A DNA stretch of 64,000 nt from Pseudoips prasinana (GCA_951640165.1 OX621249.1:3709001-3773000), one strand, 5' to 3'; numbered from the stretch's first letter, positions 19,965 to 30,044 are shown. Program-made: numbers and translations. Notes: generated by a model from the letters alone, not told the origin.

Positions 19965-20180
19965 ATAGCTAGATGTTCTCACCGGTCCCCGTTTAAGTGA
20001 TCGGCGAAGTTAAGCAACTAGGCTCGCGGTCAGTCTATAGATGGGTGACCGCCAAAGTGGTTTAATTTCTGAGCACGTTAAGCTGTCGGTCTCGGGTGTA
20101 GCCATTAGGCAATAGTCGTTAAGCTATATCGGATGCCTACTGGGCGGATTGAACAACTCTGATACTATGGTGCCCATACG
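19965..20180 (+). mobile_element. 5S-rRNA-derived SINE, copy 1
   Basis: 'gtgatcggcgaagttaagca', 'ctcgcggtcagt' and 'agatgggtgaccgcc' are the internal promoter and 3' half of 5S rRNA. It continues into a SINE body ('ggtttaatttctgagcacg', 'ctgtcggtctcggg') that real 5S rRNA lacks. This is the 5S-headed SINE type known from moths. RNA polymerase III with TFIIIA would be expected to transcribe an intact copy. Confidence 0.8.
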
Positions 20181-20216
20181 ATATTTAAGTAAGTACCATT
20201 AGAAATATTTTAGAGT

Positions 20217-20312
20217 CAACCTCATGGCCAGTTGTCTCTGTTTAAGTACCGAGGCGTCTACAGAGGATAACCTGTAGATGGGTGACCGCAAAATTTGTTT
20301 AATTTCTGAGAT
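20217..20312 (+). mobile_element. 5S-rRNA-derived SINE, copy 2, partial
   Basis: 'gtttaagtaccgaggc', 'gtagatgggtgaccgcaaaa' and 'tgtttaatttctgag' repeat the core of the neighbouring copy in the same orientation. The 5S part is strongly decayed and the 3' body is cut short. Confidence 0.65.
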
Positions 20313-20335
20313 TCTCCGTATTATAGGACGGGGAA

Positions 20336-20402
20336 TGTTTGCCAGGTTGGTAAATGCTTGCCTTTCACGCTATAGGTCGTGAGTTCTGTTCCTCATAAAA
20401 TT
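20336..20402 (+). mobile_element. SINE-E head fragment
   Basis: 'gccaggttggtaaatgcttg' and 'ggtcgtgagttctgttcc' match the SINE-E tRNA-like head, degenerate at the B box. Confidence 0.55.
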
Positions 20403-20483
20403 ACATGTGCATAATGATACAGTATAATTCAACATCTTAAGCGATGTTTATGATAACATAATTAAAAACAATTATTAATTAAG

Positions 20484-20682
20484 TGACAACGCCCGCAATA
20501 GCTGAATGAATCCCTGTGACACGGGGTAATTTACAAACGTATAATGGACAGACACAAAGTGAACCCAGACTGAGAACAACTATTTATGTGTTTCACAAAT
20601 AGTTGTACTGTGCGGGAGTCAAACCCGGGACACGAAGTGTCGAGGCTACCATCTTAACCGCTGCGCCACATTTGCAGACAAA
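20484..20682 (-). mobile_element. tRNA-derived SINE (SINE-D), full copy
   Basis: Reverse copy with 3' end 'gacaacgcccgc' at the left and tRNA-like head 'tcaaacccgggacacgaag', 'taaccgctgcgccac' at the right. The complementary head has an intact B box (GGGTTTGA). Confidence 0.75.
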
Positions 20683-20694
20683 ATTATATAATTA

Positions 20695-20869
20695 CTAGCC
20701 GTGCCCCGCGGTCTTAACCCGCGTTAATCTTTATAAATTATAGCCTATGCGTTATTCGGATATATAAGCTACTACAAAGTTTCATCAAAATCTGTTCAGT
20801 AATTCTTGCGTGAAAGAGTTATATAAACATTTAAGGTCCCAAACTTTCGCATTTATAATATAAGTAGGA
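20695..20869 (-). mobile_element. Non-autonomous Helitron (type 2), 175 bp
   Basis: On its own strand it begins TCCTACTTATATTATAA and ends in a CGCGG-type hairpin, then CTAG (complement at 20695-20698). The body has 'tatagcctatgcgttattcg'. The same family lies in tandem at 62989-63336. Confidence 0.8.
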
Positions 20870-20989
20870 AAAATTAATTAATTTTCTTAGGGGTGTGAGG
20901 TATCTGATATAATGTATTATTTGTACAGACGCCAGCAGATCCAGCTACCCCAATCTGTCAAATTTCTTTTATAGATTTTCAACTATTTT

Positions 20990-21216
20990 TTTTCTATTTA
21001 AAAGACAACGCCCCCGCTAGGGAATCCAATCACAGGGATTGGATTCTCTAGCGTCGGCGTACTTTAGACACATATAATAGACGGACACAAATTACATCCA
21101 GACTCAGATAAACGAGTCACACATGAGTCACACAAATACTAGCCCGGCGCGGGACTCGAACCCGCGACACGAAGCTGCGAGGCGACTGTCTTAGCCGTTG
21201 CGCAACACGTGCAGTC
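20990..21216 (-). mobile_element. SINE-D inserted in the MITE
   Basis: Reverse SINE-D with T/A-rich 3' end at the left and tRNA-like head ('gcgggactcgaacccgcgac', 'ttagccgttgcgcaac') at the right. Near its 3' end is the near-palindrome 21016-21052. It must be younger than the MITE. Confidence 0.8.
21016..21052. repeat. Palindrome in SINE-D, 16-bp arms
   Basis: 'gctagggaatccaatc' and 'gattggattctctagc' pair with one mismatch over a 5-nt spacer. Other SINE-D copies lack the right arm, so it looks like an inverted duplication. Confidence 0.85.
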
Positions 21217-21233
21217 AAGCTTTATCACGAAAG

Positions 21234-21268
21234 CAATTGAAAGTGAACCTTGGATTCACTTTCAATTG
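21234..21268. repeat. Palindrome in MITE right half, 14-bp arms
   Basis: 'caattgaaagtgaa' and 'ttcactttcaattg' are exact complements, 7-nt spacer. Other MITE copies have only one arm. Confidence 0.85.
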
Positions 21269-21307
21269 AGGACAGACTGGGGTAGTTTGATGTTCTGGCG
21301 TCTGTAC

Positions 21308-22006
21308 CTACGAGTTAGTAATACAATTTCTTTTAATCTTTACTTGGAGAACGGTCAAACAAGAACATGTAATCCCCATAAAACATACGATAACCATAAC
21401 ATATAAATTATTCTAATACACAACTTATAGTCTATTCTTAAGGCAACTGTGCCAACAACATTTTGCATTTTGCTGAACAGGGAGATGAAAAAATGCTGTT
21501 GCGCCACCCAACGTTACAAACAGTGATGTGTTACATTACATGATGTCTCTTCGACCTGCCTCATTACATACATAATTTATTTGTCAGAATACTATTGAAT
21601 ATTATATTATATTGATAAATTTTCCGTAGTATTCTGCCGTCGCCGGCGCACAAATATTCATTTTACCTATTTTATAACATGTCACGTTAATCATATTGTA
21701 GCCGCCTTTCTTATACAATTGACATGTCATTTAACATATTCATCGTTATATTGGAAACATTAAAATTTATCAATTAATTAAAAAATTATTATCATTATTA
21801 GAATTGAAATGCAATTATTGTCTATGTCATCTAAAAAGTCTTTGACCGAGTAATAACATTTCATTATTGAAACTAAACAGCACTAAGTACTAAGTTTACA
21901 TTTAAATGTTCTGAAATTTAATGTTTTGAAGGTATCCGGTAACTTATAATATTAAGTAAATATTCGGATTGCCATACTGAGAATGTATTTTTTTTTATTA
22001 TTTATT
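21308..22006. other. Intergenic, AT-rich, nothing recognised
   Basis: No supported feature. Confidence 0.45.
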
Positions 22007-22217
22007 TATACATACATAGACTCACGCCTGTTTCCCAGAGGGGTAGGCAGAGACATGGGACTTCCATTTGTCACGATCCTTGCACACCTCTTTCGCTTCG
22101 TTTACTGACTGACATTATACCTATTCTTCATACATGCTCGCCGGTTTAGGGTACTTCTGACCTGACCTTTCTTAAGTACGTCTCAGATTTGATCTGAGAA
22201 TGTTCTACGAGGTCTTA
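22007..22217 (-). pseudogene. RTE-2 C-terminal fragment
   Basis: In reverse it matches 45245-45674: 'tacatacatagactcacgcc', 'tgtttcccagaggggtaggc', 'catgctcgccggtttagggt'. The coding frame is broken by indels. Only the last 70 or so codons remain. Confidence 0.7.
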
Positions 22218-22371
22218 TTTATTTATTTCAATCCAAATTACAATATCTTTACTTTGTACTCTACATTAGGGGAGCAGACCTGACCAGACATATCTTTGTA
22301 TATGTTCCGCACACATTCCATCAAGACATGGTGCACAATGCAAATCCTCTACCATATCGCATTCCATACAA
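22218..22371 (-). repeat. LINE 3' UTR-like fragment
   Basis: 'tttatttatttcaatccaa' at the left and 'ccatcaagacatggtgcac' are in the style of a reverse LINE tail. The family is not identified. Confidence 0.3.
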
Positions 22372-22673
22372 TCTATACATATAATAAAATCGTAGGAAAG
22401 TCAAAACTGTACATTGAATATTTTTTTAAAGGATAATTGGAACGTGATCTACAATCGATATGGAAGTCAAAAATATAGTTTTTAGTATTTTTGACTGTAT
22501 GTATGTCCGGGCTAAATTCAAAAAGTACTGCATGGATTTACATCAAATTGTGGGTGAATATTATTATGAGGTCGGGTCTACATATAGGCTACAAATTATC
22601 ACGTTATCACCTACGGGGAAGAACTATGGTTATTTATATATTTAACGCGGGTAAAACCGCGGGACACAGCTAG
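22372..22673 (+). mobile_element. Non-autonomous Helitron (type 1), full copy
   Basis: Begins TCTATACATATAATAAAATC after A. It ends with the hairpin CGCGGGTAAAACCGCGG, about 10 nt, then CTAG before T. The 302 bp are non-coding; open frames inside are chance. Other copies: 34421, 34983, 55099, 55474 and 63938. Confidence 0.9.
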
Positions 22674-22955
22674 TTTAGTAATACAAATAAATTATTTGTT
22701 TTGATGCTAACAAAACAAAAAGAGAATTAAAACATTCTATTAGATAACGTAGCTATGGCTAATAAGGGTGGGTACCCACCGCCTATCCACACAGAGCGGC
22801 TTCCTAAACCAATTATTACTTTATTAATTGCTTTTGAAAGTCAAGCAATCATCGCTATCGGCCATAGATATTGGTGTTTCAACTTAGGGTAAATGGGGAT
22901 CAGACTGGTGTTGAATTTATTAAAGATAACAGACTTAATAGCTTTCACGCCATCC
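22674..22955. other. Intergenic, nothing recognised
   Basis: No supported feature. Confidence 0.4.
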
Positions 22956-23192
22956 TTTACTAAAAAACCGTATATTTCTTTAAGCGTGTAGGAAACTGAA
23001 GGGCCTTTTGGTAAGAATAAGCGGAGCCATGAATTTTACTAAAAAACCGTATATTTCTTTAAGCGTGTAGGAAACTGAAGGGCCTTTTGGTAAGAATAAG
23101 CGGAGCCATGAATTTTACTAAAAAACCGTATATTTCTTTAAGCGTGTAGGAAACTGAAGGGCCTTTTGGTAAGAATAAGCGGAACCATGAAT
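22956..23192 (+). repeat. 79-bp tandem repeat, three units
   Basis: Three adjacent units start at 22956, 23035 and 23114 ('tttactaaaaaaccgtatat', 'aagcgtgtaggaaactgaag'). They are essentially identical apart from one G/A difference in the third. No spacer, so not a CRISPR. Confidence 0.95.
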
Positions 23193-23214
23193 TTTGGTAT
23201 TTCTTTTATAAAAC

Positions 23215-23482
23215 TTACCATCAGGTGACGAGCACGCTAGTCAGCTGATGGTAAGTTATCACTTCCATCCATGTAGGTATACCAGCACCATCGCAAAATC
23301 GAAAGAGGTCAGGTGCAGGACTAACGGCTTTTACGTGTTCTCCGAGGCACAGGGCTGTAATACCGCCAACTCCCAGACTGCGGACTGATACTGAAAAATT
23401 TTGTTAACAGAAAAGTCCCAAAATCACTTCTGGCCCGACTTGGGATTTGATCTGAGCTCCTGGGCTCAAATCCCAAAATAAT
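23215..23482 (-). mobile_element. SINE-C fragment joined to partial SINE-B
   Basis: 23215-23275 has 'accatcaggtgacgagca' and a second inverted-sense copy, 'agctgatggtaagttatcac'. 23290-23470 is reverse SINE-B ('gaaagaggtcaggtgcagga', 'ggcccgacttgggatttga'). The B-box end is followed by an inverted 'ctcaaatccca' (23447-23481), another imperfect inverted duplication. Confidence 0.6.
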
Positions 23483-23795
23483 ATGTCCCGCGCTAATAGC
23501 TAGTCTCCATTAAGACTATTATAGACACATTATAGTATAGTAGGCTCGTTGCCGAGAACACCAGGGTTGAAAGGGAAATTCTTGAAATTATAACTCCGTT
23601 TAATATATGGTATATAACATATACTTTCTCATATTTATAGAAAAAAAGACTCGTTTTTTGTTTAGCTTTACTGCCACTCTATACATCTCAAGTGTCTCGT
23701 AATTATTATCAGTCAGTTTAAATAAATACATTCTGCAGTTGAACGCTACCGCTAATGAGGATTAATTATAATAATTAAATTAATAATGAGACAAT
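23483..23795. other. Intergenic, nothing recognised
   Basis: No supported feature. Confidence 0.4.
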
Positions 23796-23994
23796 TAGCC
23801 GAAATTCGGCCACGGCGGCCAGTCTCAACAGAGATTAGACATCTGCACGGGACATATTATAGTGCACAAGTGTGTGCGCAAACACAGGAGCACTTTCTGT
23901 TCCATCACTCTCATGATCCGATGGGACACCTAGCGACATGATTCGGAGGTAGGGTTGCCAGGCCATAAAATGCAAAGGCTGGACTGCGCACTAT

Positions 23995-25318
23995 ACATTC
24001 ACTCAAAAAAGTATCGAATATGGATGATTTGTTTATGGTTCCAATTTAAAATTTTTGTTTTTTTTGTTTCTTGTTAGATTGGCACAACTGTTTTCCAATT
24101 TGGCGCGGAGTTTGAGTTGCATGTGTTATTTATATTAAATACAGTGCTGGTTTTAGTAATATCATAATATATAGTGTGTATTGCGAATTTCATAATGGAC
24201 AAAAATATCGAACAAAGACTTTGTCTGAAATTTTGCATCGCTTATGGAATTTCGTGTTCGGAGTCACTGAAAATGTTACAGAAGGCTTACGGTGAATCGA
24301 CTTTATCAAAAACTCGTACCTATGTGTGGTTCAAAGCGTTCAAAAGCGGTCGAGATGTGATGAAAGATTTGCCTCGCTCTGGTAGGCCATCAACGTCTGC
24401 AACTGAAGTTAACATCTCAAAAGTGAAGGAAATAGTGACTGTAAATCCTCATTCAACTCTGAGAGAGATAGCCGCCGAACTTTCTGTAACTCACGAGTCG
24501 ATTCGTACCATTTTAACTAATTATTTGGGTATGAAACATGTTGCCGCTCCGCTAGTCCCGAAAGAGCTGAATTTTCTCCAAAGACTCAATCGCATGAAAG
24601 TCGCTGAGGACATGGTAGAACGAGTCAATTCCGACCCAACATTCATGAAACGCATTGTTACTGGTGACGAGACTTGGGTTTACGAGTTTGACATGCAAAC
24701 TAGTCAACAAGCTTCGGAGTGGCGCCTTCCAACTGAACCGAAACCGAAAAAACCACGCCAAAGTCGATGAAAAGTCAAAGTCATGTTGACTGTTTTCTTT
24801 GACTATCGCGGTGTTGTGCACTCTGAGTTTTTACCGAAAGGTCGAACGGTAAATAAAGAATATTATTTGAGCGTTATGCGGCGTTTAAGAGAGCAAATTC
24901 GACGAAAAGGCCAGATTTGTGGAAAGAAAATTCTTGGATTTTGCACCACGATAATGCGCCTTTTCACAAGGCCATCATTGTGAACGAATTTTTTACCAAA
25001 CACTCAACAAATACCATCCAGCAACCACCATATTCACCAGATATGGCTCCAGCTGACTTCTTTCTTTTTCCTAAACTCAAATTACCACTTCGTTGTACCC
25101 GTTTTCAATCGGTAGAAGACATAAAGGAGAATTCGCGGTGAGAACTGAACTCAATTCCGAAAGCAGCGTTTAAAAAATGTTTTGATGAATGGATTATTCG
25201 TTGGCGTAAGCGTATCGTTTCTGAAGGAGCATACTTTGAAGGTGATAAAATAAATTTGGATGATTAACAAACATTTTGTATATTATTGATCTTTTCCCGG
25301 TACTTTCTTGACAGAGTA
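23995..25318 (+). mobile_element. Mariner element, inactivated
   Basis: Roughly 30-bp imperfect inverted ends: 'tcactcaaaaaagtatcg' at the left, complement 'tctgtcaagaaagtaccg' at the right. TA dinucleotides lie at both borders. It encloses one transposase gene (24195-25267). Length of about 1.32 kb is usual for mariner. Confidence 0.8.
24195..25267 (+). pseudogene. Mariner transposase, broken
   Basis: Mariner transposase binds the element's ends and cuts and pastes it in the nucleus. N-terminal HTH region ('SRTYVWFKAF' type: 'KTRTYVWFKAFKSGR') and linker 'RSGRPSTS' are followed by the DD34D catalytic residues: Asp in 'VTGDETWVYEF', Asp in 'LHHDNAPFHKA', Asp in 'YSPDMAPADFF'. The C-terminus is 'EGAYFEGDKINLDD'. 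Breaks: a TGA at 24768 inside 'KPRQSR', a 1-nt frameshift near 24910, and a TGA at 25139 after 'IKENSR'. With these the protein cannot be made. Full length would be near 350 residues, normal for the family. Confidence 0.9.
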
Positions 25319-25800
25319 GTATAAGGCCGGACATTTTTTTTGACTGCCAAACATAATGTTTTTACATCTGGGCTGTTGAAAAAAGTATTTATACGTGATG
25401 TAAAGTGAGAATGAGATCGAAGATGGAGTGTCTGGTGAGACAGATATATGCATATTCATCCCATCGGCGTATGAATCGCCACTCTGACAAAAAGCCTAAC
25501 AAAAGCCGGACAGGCCAAACACGTACATATTTGGCCGGACGCGACCGCAAAAAGCCAAACATGTGCGGCTAAAACCTACTGGCAAGCCTACTTGGAGGTC
25601 AGGTACAGGACCGACGGCTTTACGTGCTCTCCGAGGCACGGGGGTGTAATATCACCAACTTCCAGACTTCGGGCTGATACTGAGAAATTTCCTTAACAGA
25701 AAAGTTCCAAAATCAGTTTTGGCCCGACCCGGGATTTGAACCCAGGACCTCGTTCTCAACAACCTCATTACCCGTTAAACGCTACCGCTAACGAGGTTAA

Positions 25801-26129
25801 ACCTTTAAACTTCTGTATTAATATTAATCTAATTAATCAACATTAGAGGATGAAGACATTCTAAGAAAATATCCCAACCCATTATCTCCGGTGCACCGCA
25901 AAACTAATCAATAAACCCACCTATTAACGGTCCAATAATGTTGCCACAAAAAATATTACCTACCTGGCAACCCACCGCTTGTTTTCGCTCCCATTAATTT
26001 CTCCCGGACACAAAGGCTAGACAGCGATTGGCAAAGTTTACCTTTTGATCAAAGTTTTCATATTAATATTACAGCGTGTAGTGTCATTTGGCATTATATT
26101 AGATAGGGTTACCATTATCTTCTACTTAT
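25801..26129. other. Intergenic, nothing recognised
   Basis: No supported feature. Confidence 0.4.
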
Positions 26130-26142
26130 TTCAAGTATAAGA

Positions 26143-26240
26143 TTGAAAAACCGGCCAAGTGCAAGTCGGACTCGAGCACAAAGGGTTCCGTACCATTATC
26201 TATAAAAACCGCAGAATAAAATCAAGTTTGTTGCATGGGA
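26143..26240 (+). repeat. 'GGCCAAGTGC' lepidopteran repeat, 5' part
   Basis: 'accggccaagtgcaagtcgg' and 'aagggttccgtaccattat' are the start of a common repeat whose fuller copy is at 37480-38035. The rest has decayed. Confidence 0.55.
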
Positions 26241-27773
26241 GCCCTCCTTATATTATTTTTATTTCATTTAACTATTTATTTTTAAAGTGAATTTAGTCTA
26301 CTATATTTTTATCAATATTGAGCAAAAAAATCAAGTTCGTTGTAGATGAGCCCCATTAAATATAAATTTTATTCAGTTATTTAGTATTCTGCATAAAGAA
26401 GTGAAGCGCTTGACATGGCAGCTTCTGGCGTATCTACACAGCGGAAATAATGAAATTATCATCTATTTTTTTTAAGTGAAAATATCTTTAGGCGCGTTGA
26501 GTACTTTTTGGTTGAACATCATAAAACTCATGTCATCGTCACCAAACGCTTTCCATGAGCTATATGTTGTGTTGTAGTTGTGTATATATGTGTACTTTTT
26601 GGGTGAACAAAAAGCATGAAACTCGCGTCATCGTCACATCAGGATTCCCATGAGCTATATGTATAACCATTGTATTGTAGATTATTGAGATAAGAAGAGT
26701 GTAAAAGTAGATTCCAGCAGTCAAAAGAAGTAAGTCAGAAAGTAGTTTCGGCAGTCCCCACCAATAGAAGTAAAAACTACTGAAAAAGACTTCCCCGCAT
26801 TTTGTTTTGCTTAGTCCTCACTTCTTACATATACTTTATATTTGAGCTTCGTCCCTCTGTAAATAATTTTGTATGATTACCAAAATTGTAGATAAAAGAG
26901 GAGTGATATCATGTCATATAATAAAGTAAAAAATATAGAAATATTTTGTGGGGTTTTCTTAATAATATAAATCAAAGTTCAGTTTTGAGGTTAGGTGTAG
27001 ATGAGTACCTACTCAAAAAATATTGGTAAATTGAAAGATGGGCTCTGCAACAATGTAAGAATAATATGAAATATGTCCCCTTTAACTAAATAGTTTTTGA
27101 CAGGTAAGATGATGCTAGAACTATCAAGCAATAACGATAATGACACTCAATATGAAAGAGAAAGAATAAGCTTTGGCATGTTATTCTTTAATTGAACATT
27201 AACAACAGTAGAATTAAGCTAACTATAGCCTGACCTAACAACGAACGGCGGCGACACACTTAATTAAAACAAAAACAGTGGCAACAAACGATAAAAACAT
27301 CCGAAAACCATGCTTGTTTTTCACCAAGTAAACATGACAGCCAGATAGACATTGACAGTTCTTTTTTTTTACCGTTTGCGGGGATCGTTACGCATACTGT
27401 CAAGTGTCAGTTGCTCTTGTAAAACTCACTTTTTTTAATATCTATCTATTAATTAACTATATTAATACATTTAAATAATGAACAACTTAATATAATGTAA
27501 GTTATTAAAATGACAAGACCTCTAGTTTCATATTTACTGCAAGTGATTAATGTGATCGTAATGATTTCAGTCTTTAACTGTCTTTGCAAATGTACTCAAA
27601 ATAAAAATTAGTCAAATAAATAACCAATAAACATGAAAACTTAAACCCCACAAAGTTTTTGTGCGTAACAAATAAATAATAATTATAAAAATAGGTTATG
27701 AATAATGGATTTTATTTCATGATCATACTCGGTTTAATTTAAGGGAGACAGAAATGGGCAATCACCTTTTCTC
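26241..27773. other. AT-rich region with one repeated block
   Basis: Mostly featureless. A block of about 90 bp occurs twice, at 26488-26570 and 26590-26668 ('tactttttgg', 'cgtcatcgtcacatc', 'catgagctatatg'), and again at 54180-54265, so it is part of an unidentified dispersed repeat. Confidence 0.4.
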
Positions 27774-28712
27774 ACATCCGCGGATGCGAATGCGGATTTT
27801 TTTCGTTCACATCTGCAGATGCGGATGCGGATGCGGATATGGATGGTTTCTTTTTAATATATAGGTGCAGAAATAAAGTAGCAATAAAAGAAAGGTGAAT
27901 ATTTTTATAAATTAGTAGCTGAGATTGAAAATTAGAGCATTACATTCAATAAAAAGCAATATTATCGCTTTCTCAGGGTCAAGTCTGTAACGCAGGGGTT
28001 CGTATATCAAACTCGCACTATTGAACAATTGTTCACTTGGAACACTGCCTGGTGGTGACGACTAAAATCTGCGAGGTATTTGTGATAATAGTTTTAATTC
28101 TTCTCGGTGGACGCCCCACTATTTTAGAGGATTTTCATCCACATTGACCCTTTTTTTCTGGCGGTAAGATAGCAATGTCCTTTTAATTATAGTTTCAGCG
28201 CTGACATTTTCCGCTATTTGTTCACTCTCATCTTCACTTGACGAATCCAACATCATAGCTTTTCTATTCTTTAGCTAGATTTTCTGACCAAACTGGACGG
28301 TCCTGGTCCGAATCATTTTCAAAGGATACTGTCATTCTCACTCTTTTCACCCCTTTGAAATTAAAATAATGGGAACCATCAAAAGCAGTATTTGTAGCAA
28401 TCATCAAAATGTCCTCTTTAATTTTTTCCTCAGTCACTGGTGTTAAAAATGTTTGCCTATAGCGAGGGTCTAAGTAGGTGGCGATGATATACAATTTTTT
28501 TTCTGATAAGATAGAAAACTTTGTTGTAAGTTCAGTTTTTAGAGTGCTGACGGCCTGCCGAATTGGTTCGAACAAAACTTCGCTCCTATTGGTCAATGAG
28601 CACGCGCCGATTGCCGGCCCCATCAATTTCTTTCTTGTAGCAACTTGTGTGACATCCGCATCCGCATGCAATCCGCATCGATTATTGCGGATGCGGAAGT
28701 AGTTGCGGATGT
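27774..28712 (-). mobile_element. hAT-family transposon, deleted copy
   Basis: Both ends carry GCGGATGCGGAT-type repeats in opposite orientation ('cacatccgcggatgcgaat' left; 'attgcggatgcggaagtag' right). The interior is the C-terminal part of a hAT transposase on the minus strand. The 5' coding half is gone, since the end repeat runs straight into the transposase frame. Confidence 0.7.
27912..28671 (-). pseudogene. hAT transposase, C-terminal relic
   Basis: The frame from 28671 reads 'LYIIATYLDPRYRQTF', the hAT motif that carries a catalytic-core Asp. After a frameshift near 28265 comes the hAT dimerisation domain: 'VHREELKLLSQIPRRF', 'SSPPGSVPSEQLFNSASLI', 'NALIFNLSY' and a TAA at 27912. 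In-frame stops at 28119-28121 and 28062-28064 break it. The BED zinc finger and first catalytic residues are deleted. Confidence 0.85.
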
Positions 28713-29009
28713 ATATCTATAATGTGGCATTAAAAAATACATACAAAGCTCAATTTTTACGCGTTTCTCACTAACCCCTGTTTTTTAATAGCCATTTTAG
28801 TAATTTAATCATTTTTCATCCCGCTCGATTACTGATCAATTATCCTCTTTTTGAACGGTTTTATTGTCAATGTTTTTCACAATATTTCGAAAATAGGCTA
28901 TAATTATAAATTTAAATTTAAAGTTTCACGTGGGTGAAACTGCGGGGCACAGCTATACAGTATAGGTATTTTTTTTTGTTTTTTTGTTAAAGGTCTTGAC
29001 CTAATGCGA
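28713..29009. other. Mostly unique; weak Helitron end
   Basis: 'gtgggtgaaactgcgggg' and 'cacagcta' at 28930-28957 resemble a decayed Helitron type-1 3' end. Otherwise nothing is recognised. Confidence 0.35.
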
Positions 29010-29180
29010 TACGGTTATAATAATATATAATAATAATAATGTTTATTGTAAAAAAAAAACTTAAGCGTAAGTTACAAAATATTTTGACAGACAAATTTAG
29101 GTCCGATTAAATGGTATAGTCGTCTGTAGCCGAACTAGGCAGAGCCTGTATTTCGGCTATCAGCGCCCAACCCCTCGAGT
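29010..29180 (-). repeat. LINE 3' UTR-like fragment
   Basis: 'gtttattgtaaaaaaaaaac' and 'agccgaactaggcagagcc' are shared in style with 17780-18025. Confidence 0.4.
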
Positions 29181-29536
29181 ATTGAACATTTATTTTAATA
29201 TATATTTATGTAACTTATACATGAGAACATAACGTTGAACAGTTTATTCAGACGATAGTACACTTACAACTACCGCCTTTTCTATCTTACTTGTTTTATA
29301 AGACCGCCGCTTATACCTGTACTTTATATATATTTTATTATAAAGGGTACTCTATCTATCTATCTACACAACAAAGACGTGCCCGATCCTTAGCTAGCTC
29401 GCTTGGAAGACAAGTGAAGTGCAGCGATGAAGAATGCGGTCGCCAGCGTGGGGACCCGTGAACGCGGGGACGCAGATCACGGCCCCACCATTCCGCGCTG
29501 CTACAGGTAGCTTAGGTGACGACATTCCCTTTAAAT
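29181..29536. other. Intergenic with a GC-rich block
   Basis: 29380-29530 is unusually GC-rich ('ggggacccgtgaacgcgggg') for this window, but no family was recognised. Confidence 0.35.
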
Positions 29537-29677
29537 GTACAGACGCCAGCACATCCAGCTACCACAATCTGTCAAATTCCTTTTAATGATTTTCAACTTT
29601 ATCGCATAAGCATAAGGTTCACTTTCAATTGGGGAAATTTGACAGATTGGGTTAGCTTGCTGTGCTGGCGTCTGTGC
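29537..29677. mobile_element. 143-bp MITE, copy 3
   Basis: Left end 'gtacagacgccagcacatcc', right end 'tgtgctggcgtctgtgc'. Middle 'cataagcataaggttcactt' is shared with copies at 30374 and, reversed, at 60160. TA at the borders suggests a Tc1/mariner-type target. Confidence 0.85.
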
Positions 29678-29744
29678 TTACCGTAATTGATGTTTTAAAA
29701 AACATCCAACCGGCTATGGCATTTCTTTAAGACACTGACATATT

Positions 29745-29940
29745 GTTAGCCGTGTGGTTTCTGGCCTAGAAAGAATAACAGGGCCACCCCATACCGTCGT
29801 ACAGCAGCGCCACCTGTGTACTAGCTACCACCTAACTGCGGTCGCCATGCATATGCCAAGCGTGGTGACAAATGGTGACGTTATAGAAACATTTGGGGGA
29901 GGCTATGTCCAGGAGTGGACGATATCAGGCTGATGATGTG
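29745..29940 (+). mobile_element. RTE-derived short composite (type B)
   Basis: 'ctagaaagaataacagggcc', 'ccacctaactgcggtcgcca' and 'atgccaagcgtggtgac' are leader-like. The tail 'gggggaggctatgtccagg', 'agtggacgatatcaggctga' matches an RTE 3' end. The same join recurs at 47975 (-) and 59262 (+). Confidence 0.65.
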
Positions 29941-30044
29941 AAGACACTGATTTGAATCAAATTTACATGCTACCATGATTAAAGCAAGTTTTTTTAAATC
30001 GGTTCACAAGGAACGAAATAGGTAATCGCCTAGCATAAATAAAA

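Larger units (their letters stand above)
20933..21307. mobile_element. 143-bp MITE, copy 2, split by a SINE
   Basis: Left half 20933-20989 ('gtacagacgccagcagatcc') and right half 21217-21307 ('ttctggcgtctgtac') belong together. A SINE-D (20990-21216) sits between them in the middle of the MITE. Confidence 0.8.
23951..25591. mobile_element. hAT-like non-autonomous element holding a mariner
   Basis: Ends are inverted: left 'agggttgccaggcc', right complement 'aggcttgccag'. The flanks 'tcggaggt' and 'ttggaggt' (one mismatch) look like an 8-bp target duplication, as hAT elements make. Without the mariner it is about 320 bp and non-coding. Superfamily is inferred from end and duplication length only. 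Confidence 0.6.
23796..25800 (-). mobile_element. SINE-B split by a nested transposon
   Basis: The SINE's 3' part is 23796-23950 ('gccgaaattcggccacggc', 'atgggacacctagcgacatg') and its tRNA-like head is 25592-25800 ('tcaggtacaggaccgacggc', 'cccgggatttgaacccagg'). Removing 23951-25591 restores the order seen in intact copies. Confidence 0.8.

Noticed and set aside
19965..20080. 5S rRNA gene
   Set aside because: The 5S part is diverged and fused to a SINE body; a real gene would end in a T run after the 3' stem.
22460..22673. Two 60-codon open frames
   Set aside because: They lie inside a non-coding 302-bp Helitron and are not kept in its other copies.
22956..23192. Possible CRISPR-like array
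   Set aside because: Units are directly adjacent with no variable spacers, and the DNA is eukaryotic.
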